A stretch of DNA of 64,000 nucleotides from Actinobacteria bacterium OK074 (GTDB lineage Bacteria; Actinomycetota; Actinomycetes; Streptomycetales; Streptomycetaceae), in assembly GCA_001298575.1 (NCBI GenBank), contig LJCV01000259.1:1-64000 (forward strand), written 5' to 3'. Positions within the stretch are counted from its first letter, which is position 1. Each line of letters starts with the position of its first letter. The notes beneath the pieces were generated by a model. It had not been told where the DNA came from. It saw nothing but the letters and a program-made list of their open reading frames with translations, and did not search any database. Made by a program: the position numbers and the translations under genes. Shown one piece after another: positions 50,103 to 58,393 of this stretch.

Positions 50103-50349
50103 ACCAGTCCGTGACCGGCGGCGTCACCTCGGACGGCGGCTGTACCCACGGACGGGCGACCACCGCCCACACCGTGAAGGCGACGACCGCCGCGATCAGC
50201 AGCAGCCACAGCGTCCGCCGGGCGAGCCGTCTGCGGCGCTGCATACGGCTGCCGCGGCGCACCACCTCCGCGTACAGGTCGGGCGGCACCGGGGGTGGCA
50301 CCTGCTCCAGCAGGTGCCGTACGGCCGCCTCACGCTCGCGCAGGTTCAC
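50101..50349 (-). CDS. small single-pass membrane protein, partner of sigma-like gene
   Basis: 82 aa, GTG start. A charged helical N terminus (REREAAVRHLLEQVPPPVPPDLYAEVVRRG, trimmed) leads to an Arg-rich stop (MQRRRRLARR) and one transmembrane helix at about 47-65. A short Pro-rich outer tail ends DW. Position 38 nt downstream of a sigma-like gene, and the topology of a cytoplasmic helix on a membrane anchor, suggest a minimal anti-sigma-type partner. There is no zinc-binding HxxxCxxC motif. Confidence 0.7.
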   Translation of the reverse strand: MNLREREAAVRHLLEQVPPPVPPDLYAEVVRRGSRMQRRRRLARRTLWLLLIAAVVAFTVWAVVARPWVQPPSEVTPPVTDW

Positions 50350-50387
50350 CGTTCACCTCCGTGTCCGACCCGTCCGTGAGAGCCGCT

Positions 50388-50885
50388 TCATGAAGGCGCC
50401 ATTTTCACCACCGCCGGTGCCGGGCCGCGCGGCGGATGCAGCAGGGTCGCCATGGCGCGGTCGCAGAGGGTCCGTACGCGCTCGGTGGGCAGTCCGAGCA
50501 GCGCCGCGGTCTGTTCCTCGGCGACGCCCTCGTAGAGCCGCAGGACGAGGATCAGCCGTTGCTGGGGCGTCAGCCGGGCCAGGGCGCCGTGCGGTGCACG
50601 GCGGTGGCGGCCGGGCAGCGCGTACTGGTGCCACACCTCGCGCGCGAAGCGCAGGGCCAGTTGCTGCCGGGCGTGGTCGTAGGGGTCCTCGCCGCGCAGC
50701 CGGTCCCAGACGGCGTACGTGTGGGCCAGGGCCAGCGTGAGCAGGCGTCGCGCGCGTGGGTTGCTCTTCGGGGGCTCCGCGGTGAGCAGCGTGGCGGCGT
50801 GCAGCAGCCGGCCGGCCGCGCCCGCGACGAACGCCTCGAACTCCCGGTTCCGGCCGGCCCGCCCGGACGCCTGCCGTTCTCGCAC
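50388..50885 (-). CDS. ECF sigma factor-like (region 2/4) protein
   Basis: 165 aa from the GTG at 50885, which has GGGAGG upstream; the frame is open further upstream but loses sense. The N-terminal half (EFEAFVAGAAGRLLHAATLLT) resembles ECF region 2.1-2.2. The C-terminal half (LARLTPQQRLILVLRLYEGVAEEQTAALLGLPTERVRTLCDRAMATL, trimmed by domain) is a sigma-70 region 4 helix-turn-helix. This is the SigE-like group of Streptomyces ECF proteins. Region 2.4, which should contact the -10, is poorly conserved, so it may act as a transcription factor or a specialised sigma. Confidence 0.8.
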   Translation of the reverse strand: MRERQASGRAGRNREFEAFVAGAAGRLLHAATLLTAEPPKSNPRARRLLTLALAHTYAVWDRLRGEDPYDHARQQLALRFAREVWHQYALPGRHRRAPHGALARLTPQQRLILVLRLYEGVAEEQTAALLGLPTERVRTLCDRAMATLLHPPRGPAPAVVKMAPS

Positions 50886-51167
50886 CGCCCCTCCCGCCTC
50901 CGAGGGCCACCCCGAGGGAACCTTGGGGACAGCGGACCCGGGCCGCCCGCGCCGTAACCGCCGGGGGCCGGGCGCCAGGCGCCGACGGGCCCGCGCGTCC
51001 GTACGGCCGACCGTGGTCCGGTCCCATATCAGGCCCTGCGCGGCCTTCCGGTCAAGAGTGCGACGCAACCGGCGTAGGTCTCATGCCGGACATCCTCGCG
51101 CGCGTGCCCGGCGTCCGTGAACGGCCCCGCCCACGCGCGCGTGGGGCCGCCCCCGGAGTGCCCGCCT

Positions 51168-51692
51168 TCAGGAAGCCGTCGGCGGTTCCGCCTCCGGGAG
51201 GCCCTGGGTGGCCTGGCGGGCGGAGAGGGCCACGTTGAAGCGGGTGAGCAGCGCCGTGAACGCCTCGCGCTCCTCCGCCGCCCAGTCCTGGGTCAGTTCG
51301 GCCATCAGCTGGCGCCTGGACGAGCGGACCTCCTCCAGGCGGGACTGCCCGCGCGGGGACAGCTGGAGCACCACGGCGCGGCCGTCCTCCGGGTGGGAGG
51401 TGCGCTTGACGAGGCCGGTGTCGACCAGCGGCGCCACCTGGCGGGTGACCGTCGACGAGTCGATCCCCATGCTCGCGGCGAGCGCCTTGACGCCCATCGG
51501 GCCTTCCTTGTCGAGGCGGTTGAGCAGCAGGTACGCGGCACGGTCCATGGAGTTGCGCACCTGCCCGACGCCGCCGAGCCGGGTCTGTTCGGCACGGCGC
51601 GCGAACACCGCGACCTCGTGTTGCAACGTGTCGAGAAGACCGGGGTCACCGAAGGTCGTCATGTCCATCGACATTTCAGGCGTTGTGGGCAT
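51168..51692 (-). CDS. MarR-family transcriptional regulator
   Basis: 174 aa. The winged-helix core (about 60-130) shows AAYLLLNRLDKEGPMGVKALAAS, then GIDSSTVTRQVAPLVDTGLVKR and the wing TSHPEDGRAVVLQLSPRG, all typical of MarR. N- and C-terminal helices form the dimer. The ligand is unknown. The start may be the ATG at 51692, or MSMDM 7 codons in. It is divergent from ilvA, with 146 bp between. Confidence 0.9.
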   Translation of the reverse strand: MPTTPEMSMDMTTFGDPGLLDTLQHEVAVFARRAEQTRLGGVGQVRNSMDRAAYLLLNRLDKEGPMGVKALAASMGIDSSTVTRQVAPLVDTGLVKRTSHPEDGRAVVLQLSPRGQSRLEEVRSSRRQLMAELTQDWAAEEREAFTALLTRFNVALSARQATQGLPEAEPPTAS

Positions 51693-51838
51693 GGCCGGGG
51701 GCTCTATTCATGCGTGGGAGCTGGGTTGGGGGACAAGGTTACGCGGCCGGACGGCGGCCCGTACCTACGCTGCGCAATCCGTTCTCGGAGCTTGGTCACA
51801 CGTACGGCGGCGCGTCGTGAACTGCGAGACTGGTGAGC

Positions 51839-53068
51839 ATGAGCTACAGCACGGCCGACTCCCTGACCACGGTGACGCTCGACGACGTACGAGGCGCCCA
51901 GAAGATGCTCACCGGCATCGCGCGCGTGACCGCGATGGAAGGCAGCCGGTACCTGTCCCAGCTCGTGGGCGCGCCGGTGCACTTCAAGTGCGAGAACCTC
52001 CAGCGGACCGGCTCGTTCAAGCTGCGCGGGGCGTACGTGCGCATCGCGGGGCTGCTGCCGGAGGAGCGCGCCGCCGGAGTGGTCGCGGCGAGCGCCGGCA
52101 ACCACGCACAGGGCGTCGCCCTCGCCTCCGCCCTGCTCGGCGTGCACGCCACGGTGTTCATGCCCAAGGGCGCCCCGCTGCCGAAGATCAGCGCCACCCA
52201 GGACTACGGCGCGGACGTACGCCTGCACGGCCAGGTGGTGGACGAGACGCTGGCCGCGGCACAGGAGTACGCGGAGCGTACGGGCGCGGTGTTCATCCAC
52301 CCGTTCGACCACCGGGACGTCATCGCGGGCCAGGGCACGGTCGGTCTGGAGATCCTGGAGCAGTGCCCCGAGGTGCGCACGATCGTCCTCGGTATCGGCG
52401 GCGGCGGGCTCGCCGCGGGCGTCGCCATCGCGGTGAAGGCGCTCCGCCCGGACGTGCGGATCATCGGCGTGCAGGCGGAGGGCGCGGCGGCGTACCCGCC
52501 CTCGCTGGCGGCCGGGCGGCCCGTCTCGGTCGACCAGCCCACGACGATGGCCGACGGCATCAAGGTGGGGCGCCCCGGGGACATCCCGTTCCGCATCGTC
52601 GGCGACCTGGTGGACGAGGTGCGCACGGTCTCCGAGGACGACCTGGCGAGCGCGTTGCTGCTCTGCCTGGAGCGGGCCAAGCTGGTGGTGGAACCGGCCG
52701 GGGCGAGCCCGGTGGCGGCGCTGCTGCGCGACCCCGAGACCGTCGAGGGGCCGGTCGTCGCGCTCCTGTCCGGGGGGAACGTGGACCCGCTCCTCATGCA
52801 GCGCGTCCTGCGGCACGGCATGGTCGCGGCCGGCCGCTACCTCCAGGTCCGGGTGCGCCTCACCGACCGGCCGGGCGCGCTGGCGACGCTGCTCGGGGTG
52901 CTGTCGGTGGCCGACGCCAACGTCCTCGACGTGAGCCACGTCCGCACCGACCCCCGCCTCGGCCTCACGGAGGCGGAGGTCGAACTGCACCTGGAGACCA
53001 AGGGCCGGGAGCACTGCGCGGAGGTCGGGCAGGCGCTGGGTGAGGCGGGGTACACCGTCATCGGCTGA
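51839..53068 (+). CDS. ilvA: threonine ammonia-lyase (threonine deaminase) with ACT domain
   Basis: 409 aa. The PLP fold-type II enzyme converts threonine to 2-oxobutanoate at the head of isoleucine synthesis. The PLP Lys is in RTGSFKLRGAY, with SAGNHAQGVALA and the phosphate-binding GIGGGGLAAGVAIA. The C-terminal ACT-like domain (about 330-405, LQVRVRLTDRPGALATLLGVL) is short, as in the type without two full regulatory repeats. Such enzymes also serve catabolic threonine and serine deamination. ATG 51839 follows GAGACT by 7 nt; GTG 51833 is an alternative. A terminator follows. Confidence 0.94.
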   Translation: MSYSTADSLTTVTLDDVRGAQKMLTGIARVTAMEGSRYLSQLVGAPVHFKCENLQRTGSFKLRGAYVRIAGLLPEERAAGVVAASAGNHAQGVALASALLGVHATVFMPKGAPLPKISATQDYGADVRLHGQVVDETLAAAQEYAERTGAVFIHPFDHRDVIAGQGTVGLEILEQCPEVRTIVLGIGGGGLAAGVAIAVKALRPDVRIIGVQAEGAAAYPPSLAAGRPVSVDQPTTMADGIKVGRPGDIPFRIVGDLVDEVRTVSEDDLASALLLCLERAKLVVEPAGASPVAALLRDPETVEGPVVALLSGGNVDPLLMQRVLRHGMVAAGRYLQVRVRLTDRPGALATLLGVLSVADANVLDVSHVRTDPRLGLTEAEVELHLETKGREHCAEVGQALGEAGYTVIG

Positions 53069-53070
53069 GG

Positions 53071-53105
53071 CAACGGGTGCGGCGAGGGGGCATGCGCCCC
53101 CGTTG
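53071..53105 (+). terminator. stem-loop terminator after ilvA
   Basis: CAACGGG (53071-53077) pairs with CCCGTTG (53099-53105). GGGGGC-ATGC-GCCCCC (53086-53101) is an alternative inner stem. It starts 3 nt after the ilvA stop. Confidence 0.65.
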
Positions 53106-53273
53106 TCGTGGCGTCATTTTCGCAGGTCAGACCATGTTTTGTGGCATTCGGGAAAATGGATTGAGGCTCGCGATACATCGCGTTATGGTGAGGGGGTCGT
53201 CACTTCTCCGCGAGCGGACGGAGCGGCGCAAAACTACTCTTTTCGCGTAATCCCCGAAGACGTGGAGAACGGT

Positions 53274-54398
53274 ATGCCAGGCGCCATCTACGCCGAAGGT
53301 CTGGTGAAGACCTTCGGTGACGTAAGGGCTCTGGACGGCGTCGACCTGGACGTCCCGGAGGGCACCGTCCTGGGCCTCCTCGGCCCGAACGGAGCGGGCA
53401 AGACCACCACCGTGCGCTGTCTGACCACGCTGCTGCGCCCCGACCGCGGCCGAGCGGTCGTCGCGGGTATCGACGTGCTCGAACACCCCGACGCGGTCCG
53501 CCGCTCGGTCGGTCTCTCCGGCCAGTTCGCCGCGGTCGACGAGTATCTGACCGGCCGTGAGAACCTCCAGATGGTGGCCAGGCTCTACCAGATGCGGTCG
53601 CGCGGCGCGAAGGCACGCGCCGCCGAACTGCTGGAACAGTTCCATCTCGCCGACGCCGCCGACCGGCCCGTCAAGACCTACTCGGGCGGCATGCGCCGCC
53701 GCCTCGACCTCGCCGCCGCACTGGTGGTCTCACCACCGGTGATGTTCATGGACGAGCCCACGACCGGCCTCGACCCGCGCAACCGCCAGCAGTTGTGGGA
53801 CGTCATCAAGCAACTGGTCTCCGGCGGTACGACGTTGCTGCTGACCACGCAGTACCTCGAAGAGGCGGACCATCTCGCCCACGACATCGCGGTCGTCGAC
53901 CACGGCCGGGTCATCGCCCGCGGTACCTCCGACCAGCTCAAGGCCCGCACCGGCGGCGAGCGCGTCGAGGTCGTCGTGCACGAACGCGAGCACATTCCGG
54001 ACGCGTCGGCCGTGCTCACCCGGTACGCCGTGCGGGGCGTCGGCGGTGACAGCGGCGGCGGGGGTGGCGGGGACGGCGAGGTCACCGTCGACGAACACAC
54101 GCGCAAGCTCACCGTCCCGGTCACCGGCGGGGCCAAGCTCCTCGCCGAGGTCATCCGCGACCTGGACACCCGCGGCATAGAGATCGACGACATCGGACTG
54201 CGCCGCCCCACCCTCGACGACGTCTTCCTGTCCCTGACCGGCCACCTGGCCGAGGTCCAGGAGGAGGAGAACGGCGGCACGGGGTCAGGGGGCAAGGGCA
54301 AGGGCCGCAGGCGCGAGGACCGGAAACGACAGAAGCGGCAGCCGGAGCAGCAGGAGCAGCAGGACCGGCGGGACGAGAAGAAGGAGGCCGTCCAGTGA
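53274..54398 (+). CDS. DrrA-type ABC transporter ATP-binding protein
   Basis: 374 aa. Walker A GPNGAGKTTT (about 40-49), Q-loop SGQFAAVDEYLTGRENL, signature YSGGMRRRLDLAAAL, Walker B VMFMDEPTTGLDPRNR and H-loop TTQYLEEADHLA are present. The DrrA-like C-terminal domain follows, with GIEIDDIGLRRPTLDDVFLSLTGH. The last ~45 residues are a charged Lys/Arg/Glu/Gln-rich tail, longer than in family members. GGAG precedes the ATG at 53274. It overlaps the permease by 4 nt. The pair probably exports a hydrophobic drug or lipid. Confidence 0.93.
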   Translation: MPGAIYAEGLVKTFGDVRALDGVDLDVPEGTVLGLLGPNGAGKTTTVRCLTTLLRPDRGRAVVAGIDVLEHPDAVRRSVGLSGQFAAVDEYLTGRENLQMVARLYQMRSRGAKARAAELLEQFHLADAADRPVKTYSGGMRRRLDLAAALVVSPPVMFMDEPTTGLDPRNRQQLWDVIKQLVSGGTTLLLTTQYLEEADHLAHDIAVVDHGRVIARGTSDQLKARTGGERVEVVVHEREHIPDASAVLTRYAVRGVGGDSGGGGGGDGEVTVDEHTRKLTVPVTGGAKLLAEVIRDLDTRGIEIDDIGLRRPTLDDVFLSLTGHLAEVQEEENGGTGSGGKGKGRRREDRKRQKRQPEQQEQQDRRDEKKEAVQ

Positions 54399-55240
54399 GT
54401 ACCGTCACCGACGCGGTGCGGGTCGCGCCGTCCACGAATCCGTTCCGTCAGTCCGTGCGGGACTCACTGGTCGTCGCGCACCGGAACCTGATCCGCATGT
54501 CCAGGATCCCCGAAATGGTGGTGTTCGGAGTCATCCAGCCCATCATGTTCGTGGTGCTGTTCACCTACGTGTTCGGCGGCTCCATGAACATCGGCGGCAG
54601 TACCAGCTCCTCCGTCTACCGCGAGTTCCTGATGGCCGGCATCTTCGCGCAGACCGTCACCTTCGCCACCGCGGGTTCCGGGGCGGGCATCGCCGACGAC
54701 ATGAACAAGGGGCTGATCGACCGCTTCCGTTCCCTGCCCATGGCGCGCGGGGCGGTGCTGACCGGGCGGACCCTCGCGGACCTGGTGCAGACCGCGCTGA
54801 CGCTGCTGGTCCTCGCCGTGGTCGCGCTGCTGGTCGGCTGGCGCACCCACACCAACATCGGTGAAGTGCTCGGCGCCTTCGGGCTGTTGCTCCTGCTGGG
54901 GTACGCGTTCACCTGGGTCGGCGCGCTCATAGGGCTCTCGGTGCGGACCCCCGAGGCGGCCACCTCGGGCGGGCTGGTGTGGCTCTTCCCGGTGACGTTC
55001 GTGTCGAACGCGTTCGTGGACTCCGCACGGATGACGCCCTGGCTGCGCCATGTCGCCGACTGGAACCCGTTCAGTGCGACGGTCGAGGCGTCCCGCCAAC
55101 TGTTCGGCAACCCGGGCGTCTCCACGTCGGACGCCTGGCCGATGCAGCACCCGGTGTGGGCCTCGTTGATCTACTCGATCCTGATCATCGTCATATTCCG
55201 GACGCTGGCGGTACGGAAGTACCGGTCGGCGACAGCGTGA
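54395..55240 (+). CDS. DrrB-type ABC-2 permease
   Basis: 281 aa, GTG start coupled by a GTGA overlap to the ATPase. Six transmembrane segments are visible. Family phrases are VVFGVIQPIMFVVLFTYVFGG, FLMAGIFAQTVTFATAGSGAGIADDMNKGLIDRFRSLPM (trimmed) and LVWLFPVTFVSNAFV, with a final WNPFSATVEASRQLFG. It forms the membrane part of a DrrAB-like exporter. A terminator lies between it and the convergent greA. Confidence 0.94.
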   Translation: MSTVTDAVRVAPSTNPFRQSVRDSLVVAHRNLIRMSRIPEMVVFGVIQPIMFVVLFTYVFGGSMNIGGSTSSSVYREFLMAGIFAQTVTFATAGSGAGIADDMNKGLIDRFRSLPMARGAVLTGRTLADLVQTALTLLVLAVVALLVGWRTHTNIGEVLGAFGLLLLLGYAFTWVGALIGLSVRTPEAATSGGLVWLFPVTFVSNAFVDSARMTPWLRHVADWNPFSATVEASRQLFGNPGVSTSDAWPMQHPVWASLIYSILIIVIFRTLAVRKYRSATA

Positions 55241-55256
55241 GGCGGGAGCCCGGCGC

Positions 55257-55287
55257 TGCTCCCGGCAGCCGAGGGGTGCCGGGAGCA
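55257..55287. terminator. bidirectional terminator between permease gene and greA
   Basis: The 11-bp arms at 55257-55267 (TGCTCCCGGCA) and 55277-55287 are perfect complements with a 9-nt loop. Confidence 0.75.
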
Positions 55288-55338
55288 CCGTAGAAGGCGA
55301 CCGTGGTGGTGCTCGGCCCCGGTGGGGCGGCGGGGTGC

Positions 55339-55839
55339 TCAGTCCTGGTAGGGCACGGCCTTGAGGATCTTGACCTGGGCCTTCTTGCCGTTCGGGAGTT
55401 CGTACTCCGCGTCCTCGCCGACCTTGTGGCCGATCACGCCGGTGCCCAGCGGGGACTGCGGCGAGTAGGTCTCGATGTCGGAACTGGCGTACTCGCGGGA
55501 GGCGAGCAGGAAGGTGAGGGTGTCGTCCTCGTCGCCGTCGAAGGCGATCGTCACGACCATGCCGGGCGCCACCGCGCCGTCCGCCGAAACCGTCGCCTCG
55601 CCGACCTTCGCGTTCTCCAGGAGCTGGGTCAGCTGGCGCACACGAAGCTCCTGCTTGCCCTGCTCCTCCTTGGCCGCGTGGTACCCGCCGTTCTCGCGCA
55701 GGTCGCCCTCCTCACGCGCGGCGGCGATCTTGGCGGCGATCTCCGTGCGCGCAGGACCAGTAAGGTGCTCAAGCTCGCTCCTGAGCTTGTTGTACGCCTC
55801 CTGGGTCAGCCAGGTGACGTTCTCGCTGGTCTGGGTCAC
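55339..55839 (-). CDS. greA: transcription elongation factor GreA
   Basis: 166 aa. The N-terminal coiled coil (TWLTQEAYNKLRSELEHL, then EIAAKIAAAREEGDLRENGGYHAAKEEQ) carries the acidic tip Asp-Glu-Asn residues that stimulate transcript cleavage in backtracked RNA polymerase. The C-terminal FKBP-like domain has SPQSPLGTGVIGHKVGE. The GTG at 55839 has GAGGAG upstream; the earlier ATG at 55869 would hide this site. Confidence 0.95.
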   Translation of the reverse strand: MTQTSENVTWLTQEAYNKLRSELEHLTGPARTEIAAKIAAAREEGDLRENGGYHAAKEEQGKQELRVRQLTQLLENAKVGEATVSADGAVAPGMVVTIAFDGDEDDTLTFLLASREYASSDIETYSPQSPLGTGVIGHKVGEDAEYELPNGKKAQVKILKAVPYQD

Positions 55840-56094
55840 AGGTGCTCCTCGTCGGTACTGGGAATACAAAGCATCGCCCTACCCAGAAGAATGTTCCCTC
55901 TCTGGTGGGCGAAACCACGAGCCTAACAATTCGGCGGCCGTAGGGGGAGGACATAAGCCGTCAGAAATGCGTATCTCCAGGTCACCCGCGAGGTATTGGA
56001 CGGACGGGGGGTGACGAGCGGTGACGGCCGGGCGAGCGCCGGAGCGAGGCGTGGGGCGCGGTCCCGGAGCCGGGTGTACGCGGGGGCGGCCGGG

Positions 56095-56496
56095 TCAGTC
56101 CGCGTGGCAGCCGAGCAGCTCGGCGGTGGTGCCCGGGGCGGTGGTGCGCAGGGTGACGACCTTGTCGATCTGGGTGTAGTGCCCGTCGAAGTGGAAGTCG
56201 GCGCGGCCGACCTCGGTCTGGTCATCGGACTGGGAGCGGATCGTGCAGTAGCCCTTGGCGTCGGCGTCCTTGCGCACTTCCAGGTGAATCCTGACCGAGT
56301 GGGCGGAGGACTGGAAGGTGATGACCTCGCCGCTGATCTTGTTCTGCACGACGTAGTGATAGGCGAAGTAGCCGATCAGAACGGTCAGGGCCACGGCCAG
56401 AACACTGCCGATGACTTTGAGTTTGCGGTCGTCGGCCTGCTCGCCCCCGGAACGGCCGTACCGTCCCTCGGGAAGCCCCGTGGTCGCCGTACTCAT
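56095..56496 (-). CDS. DUF4307 membrane protein
   Basis: 133 aa. A cytoplasmic N terminus (LPEGRYGR, a conserved phrase) and one transmembrane helix (about 29-46) precede an extracytoplasmic beta domain. That domain has two Cys, in KGYCTIRSQSDD and the terminal LGCHAD, that probably pair. This is the DUF4307 family of actinobacteria, found next to mca. GAGAGGA lies upstream of the ATG. Confidence 0.9.
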   Translation of the reverse strand: MSTATTGLPEGRYGRSGGEQADDRKLKVIGSVLAVALTVLIGYFAYHYVVQNKISGEVITFQSSAHSVRIHLEVRKDADAKGYCTIRSQSDDQTEVGRADFHFDGHYTQIDKVVTLRTTAPGTTAELLGCHAD

Positions 56497-56649
56497 GATC
56501 GTCCTCTCGGCTGGGTCCCGGCCGGATGCCCCCTAGGGGTGTCCAGGACTCGGTCCCGGAATTTTTCGTCCGCCGATTCGGTCACTATAGAAGCCTTCCC
56601 CCGAGGGCCGCCGACCGCCCCGGGTGCCGACTTGACCGAGGATTGAGTC

Positions 56650-57522
56650 TTGACTGACCAGCTGCGACTGATGGCCGTCCACGCCCACCCCGACGACGAG
56701 TCGAGCAAGGGTGCGGCGACCATGGCGAAGTACGTGTCCGAGGGGGTGGACGTGCTGGTGGTGACCTGCACGGGCGGTGAGCGCGGCTCCATCCTCAACC
56801 CCAAGCTCCAGGGCGACAAATACATCGAGGAACACATCCACGAGGTACGCAAGAAGGAGATGGACGAGGCCCGCGAGATCCTCGGGATCAAGCAGGAGTG
56901 GCTCGGCTTCGTCGACTCCGGGCTCCCGGAGGGCGACCCGCTGCCGCCGCTGCCCGACGGCTGCTTCGCCCTGGAGGACGTCGAGAAGGCGGCCGGGGAA
57001 CTCGTGAAGCAGATCCGTTCGTTCCGTCCCCAGGTGATCACCACCTACGACGAGAACGGCGGGTACCCGCACCCCGACCACATCATGACCCACAAGATCA
57101 CCATGGTGGCGTTCGAGGGCGCGGCCGATACCGAGACGTTCCCGGAGTCGGAGTTCGGCCCCGCGTACCAGCCGCAGAAGCTGTACTACAACCAGGGCTT
57201 CAACCGTCCCCGCACCGAGGCACTGCACAAGGCGCTGACCGACCGGGGCCTGGAGTCGCCGTACGGGGACTGGCTCAAGAGGTGGGACGAGTCCGAGCAC
57301 AAGGAGCGCACGCTCACCACGCACATCCCCTGCGCGGACTTCTACGAGATCCGCGACAAGGCGCTGATCGCGCACGCGACCCAGATCGACCCCGACGGGG
57401 GCTGGTTCCGGGTGCCGCTGGAACTCCAGAAGGAGGTCTGGCCGACGGAGGAGTACGAGCTGGTGAAGTCGCTCGTCGACACGTCCCTGCCGGAGGACGA
57501 CCTGTTCGCGGGCGTCCGGTAG
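56650..57522 (+). CDS. mca: mycothiol S-conjugate amidase Mca
   Basis: 290 aa. Zinc-dependent amidase of the LmbE/PIG-L fold. Zinc ligands are in AHPDDESSKG (His13, Asp16) and YPHPDH. VTCTGGERGSILNP and EHKERTLTTHI are family phrases. It cleaves mycothiol S-conjugates into a mercapturic acid and GlcN-inositol for detoxification, a marker of actinobacteria. The start is TTG at 56650, preceded by GAGG; the conserved TDQLRLMAVHAHPDD opening confirms it over the ATG at residue 8. It is divergent from DUF4307. Confidence 0.95.
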   Translation: MTDQLRLMAVHAHPDDESSKGAATMAKYVSEGVDVLVVTCTGGERGSILNPKLQGDKYIEEHIHEVRKKEMDEAREILGIKQEWLGFVDSGLPEGDPLPPLPDGCFALEDVEKAAGELVKQIRSFRPQVITTYDENGGYPHPDHIMTHKITMVAFEGAADTETFPESEFGPAYQPQKLYYNQGFNRPRTEALHKALTDRGLESPYGDWLKRWDESEHKERTLTTHIPCADFYEIRDKALIAHATQIDPDGGWFRVPLELQKEVWPTEEYELVKSLVDTSLPEDDLFAGVR

Positions 57523-57645
57523 TACGCGGGCGTCCGGCACTACTGGTACTGCCGGTAGTGCCGGTAGTGCCGATACGCCCTGGTCGGCGGCCTCGCGGGG
57601 GCGTCCGGCAGCCCTCGTGCGGGCGGCCGGGAGCCCTGGGGGAGA

Positions 57646-58011
57646 ATGCCTGACATGAGCGCAAGCGTGAGCCTGGCAATGACGCATCTCGTCACCCTCG
57701 CCGACGTCGACGAGGACAAGGTCACCCCCGGCGTCCTCGGCTTCATCGTCTTCGCGGCGTTGGCGGTGGCCGTGTGGGGGCTGATGAAGTCCATGAGCAA
57801 GCACATGAACAAGGTGGACTTCAAGGTCGAGGGCGACGGCGACGCCGCCGGTGCCGCAGGTGCCTCCGGCAAGGGCGGTACGAAGGCTGCGGCGAGTGCG
57901 CGGGCCGAGCAGACCGCGGAGGCTGCGCAGGGGCCCAAGGCCGCACAGTCACCGGGCGGCGGCAAGGGCGGCAAGGGCAAGACCGCGCCGCCTTCTCCGG
58001 CCAAGGGCTGA
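57646..58011 (+). CDS. small single-pass membrane protein with Lys/Gly tail
   Basis: 121 aa. Residues about 29-48 (VLGFIVFAALAVAVWGLM) are one transmembrane helix followed by KSMSKHMNKVDF. The rest is Gly/Ala/Lys-rich and probably disordered. GGGGGAG precedes the ATG at 57646; MSAS at 57655 is an alternative. This is a conserved mca neighbour in Streptomyces with no known role. A hairpin at 58029-58047 follows. Confidence 0.8.
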   Translation: MPDMSASVSLAMTHLVTLADVDEDKVTPGVLGFIVFAALAVAVWGLMKSMSKHMNKVDFKVEGDGDAAGAAGASGKGGTKAAASARAEQTAEAAQGPKAAQSPGGGKGGKGKTAPPSPAKG

Positions 58012-58028
58012 GTTCTACGACGTCGGAT

Positions 58029-58047
58029 GCCGCGGGGGTTCCGCGGC
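58029..58047 (+). terminator. small stem-loop terminator
   Basis: GCCGCGG and CCGCGGC pair across a 5-nt loop, 18 nt after the stop at 58011. Confidence 0.5.
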
Positions 58048-58393
58048 CCTCGGGGGTGCGTGTAGCTCGGCGGTGAGCCGGGGGAGTGCGCGTGTGGGTG
58101 ACTGTGTGAGCCCGGGGCGCCCCCGGCGTACGGTGGCTGGGCTCGCCGCTCGCGGCAGCCGCGCAACCGCACCGCACCGCACCGCACCGCACAGGGTGGC
58201 CGACAGCGGGGCATCCCAAGGCTGCCCCACGCCCCCTGGGACACCCACGGCCGCCCGCCCACCCGCCGGGCGTGACACGGCTGCCTGCCAGGCATCGGAC
58301 CGGGCCCTCGGCCCTCCCCGCCCCCGAGCACGCCAACCGCTGCGCCCTCAAGCCCCGCTTGCGCCCTCAAGCCCCGCTGCCGAGCGCGACTCC
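58048..58393. repeat. intergenic with ACCGC x5 and 19-bp tandem duplication
   Basis: No gene is supported. ACCGC is repeated five times at 58166-58190. A 19-nt phrase is perfectly duplicated head to tail at 58341-58359 and 58360-58378. The region separates convergent genes. Confidence 0.7.
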
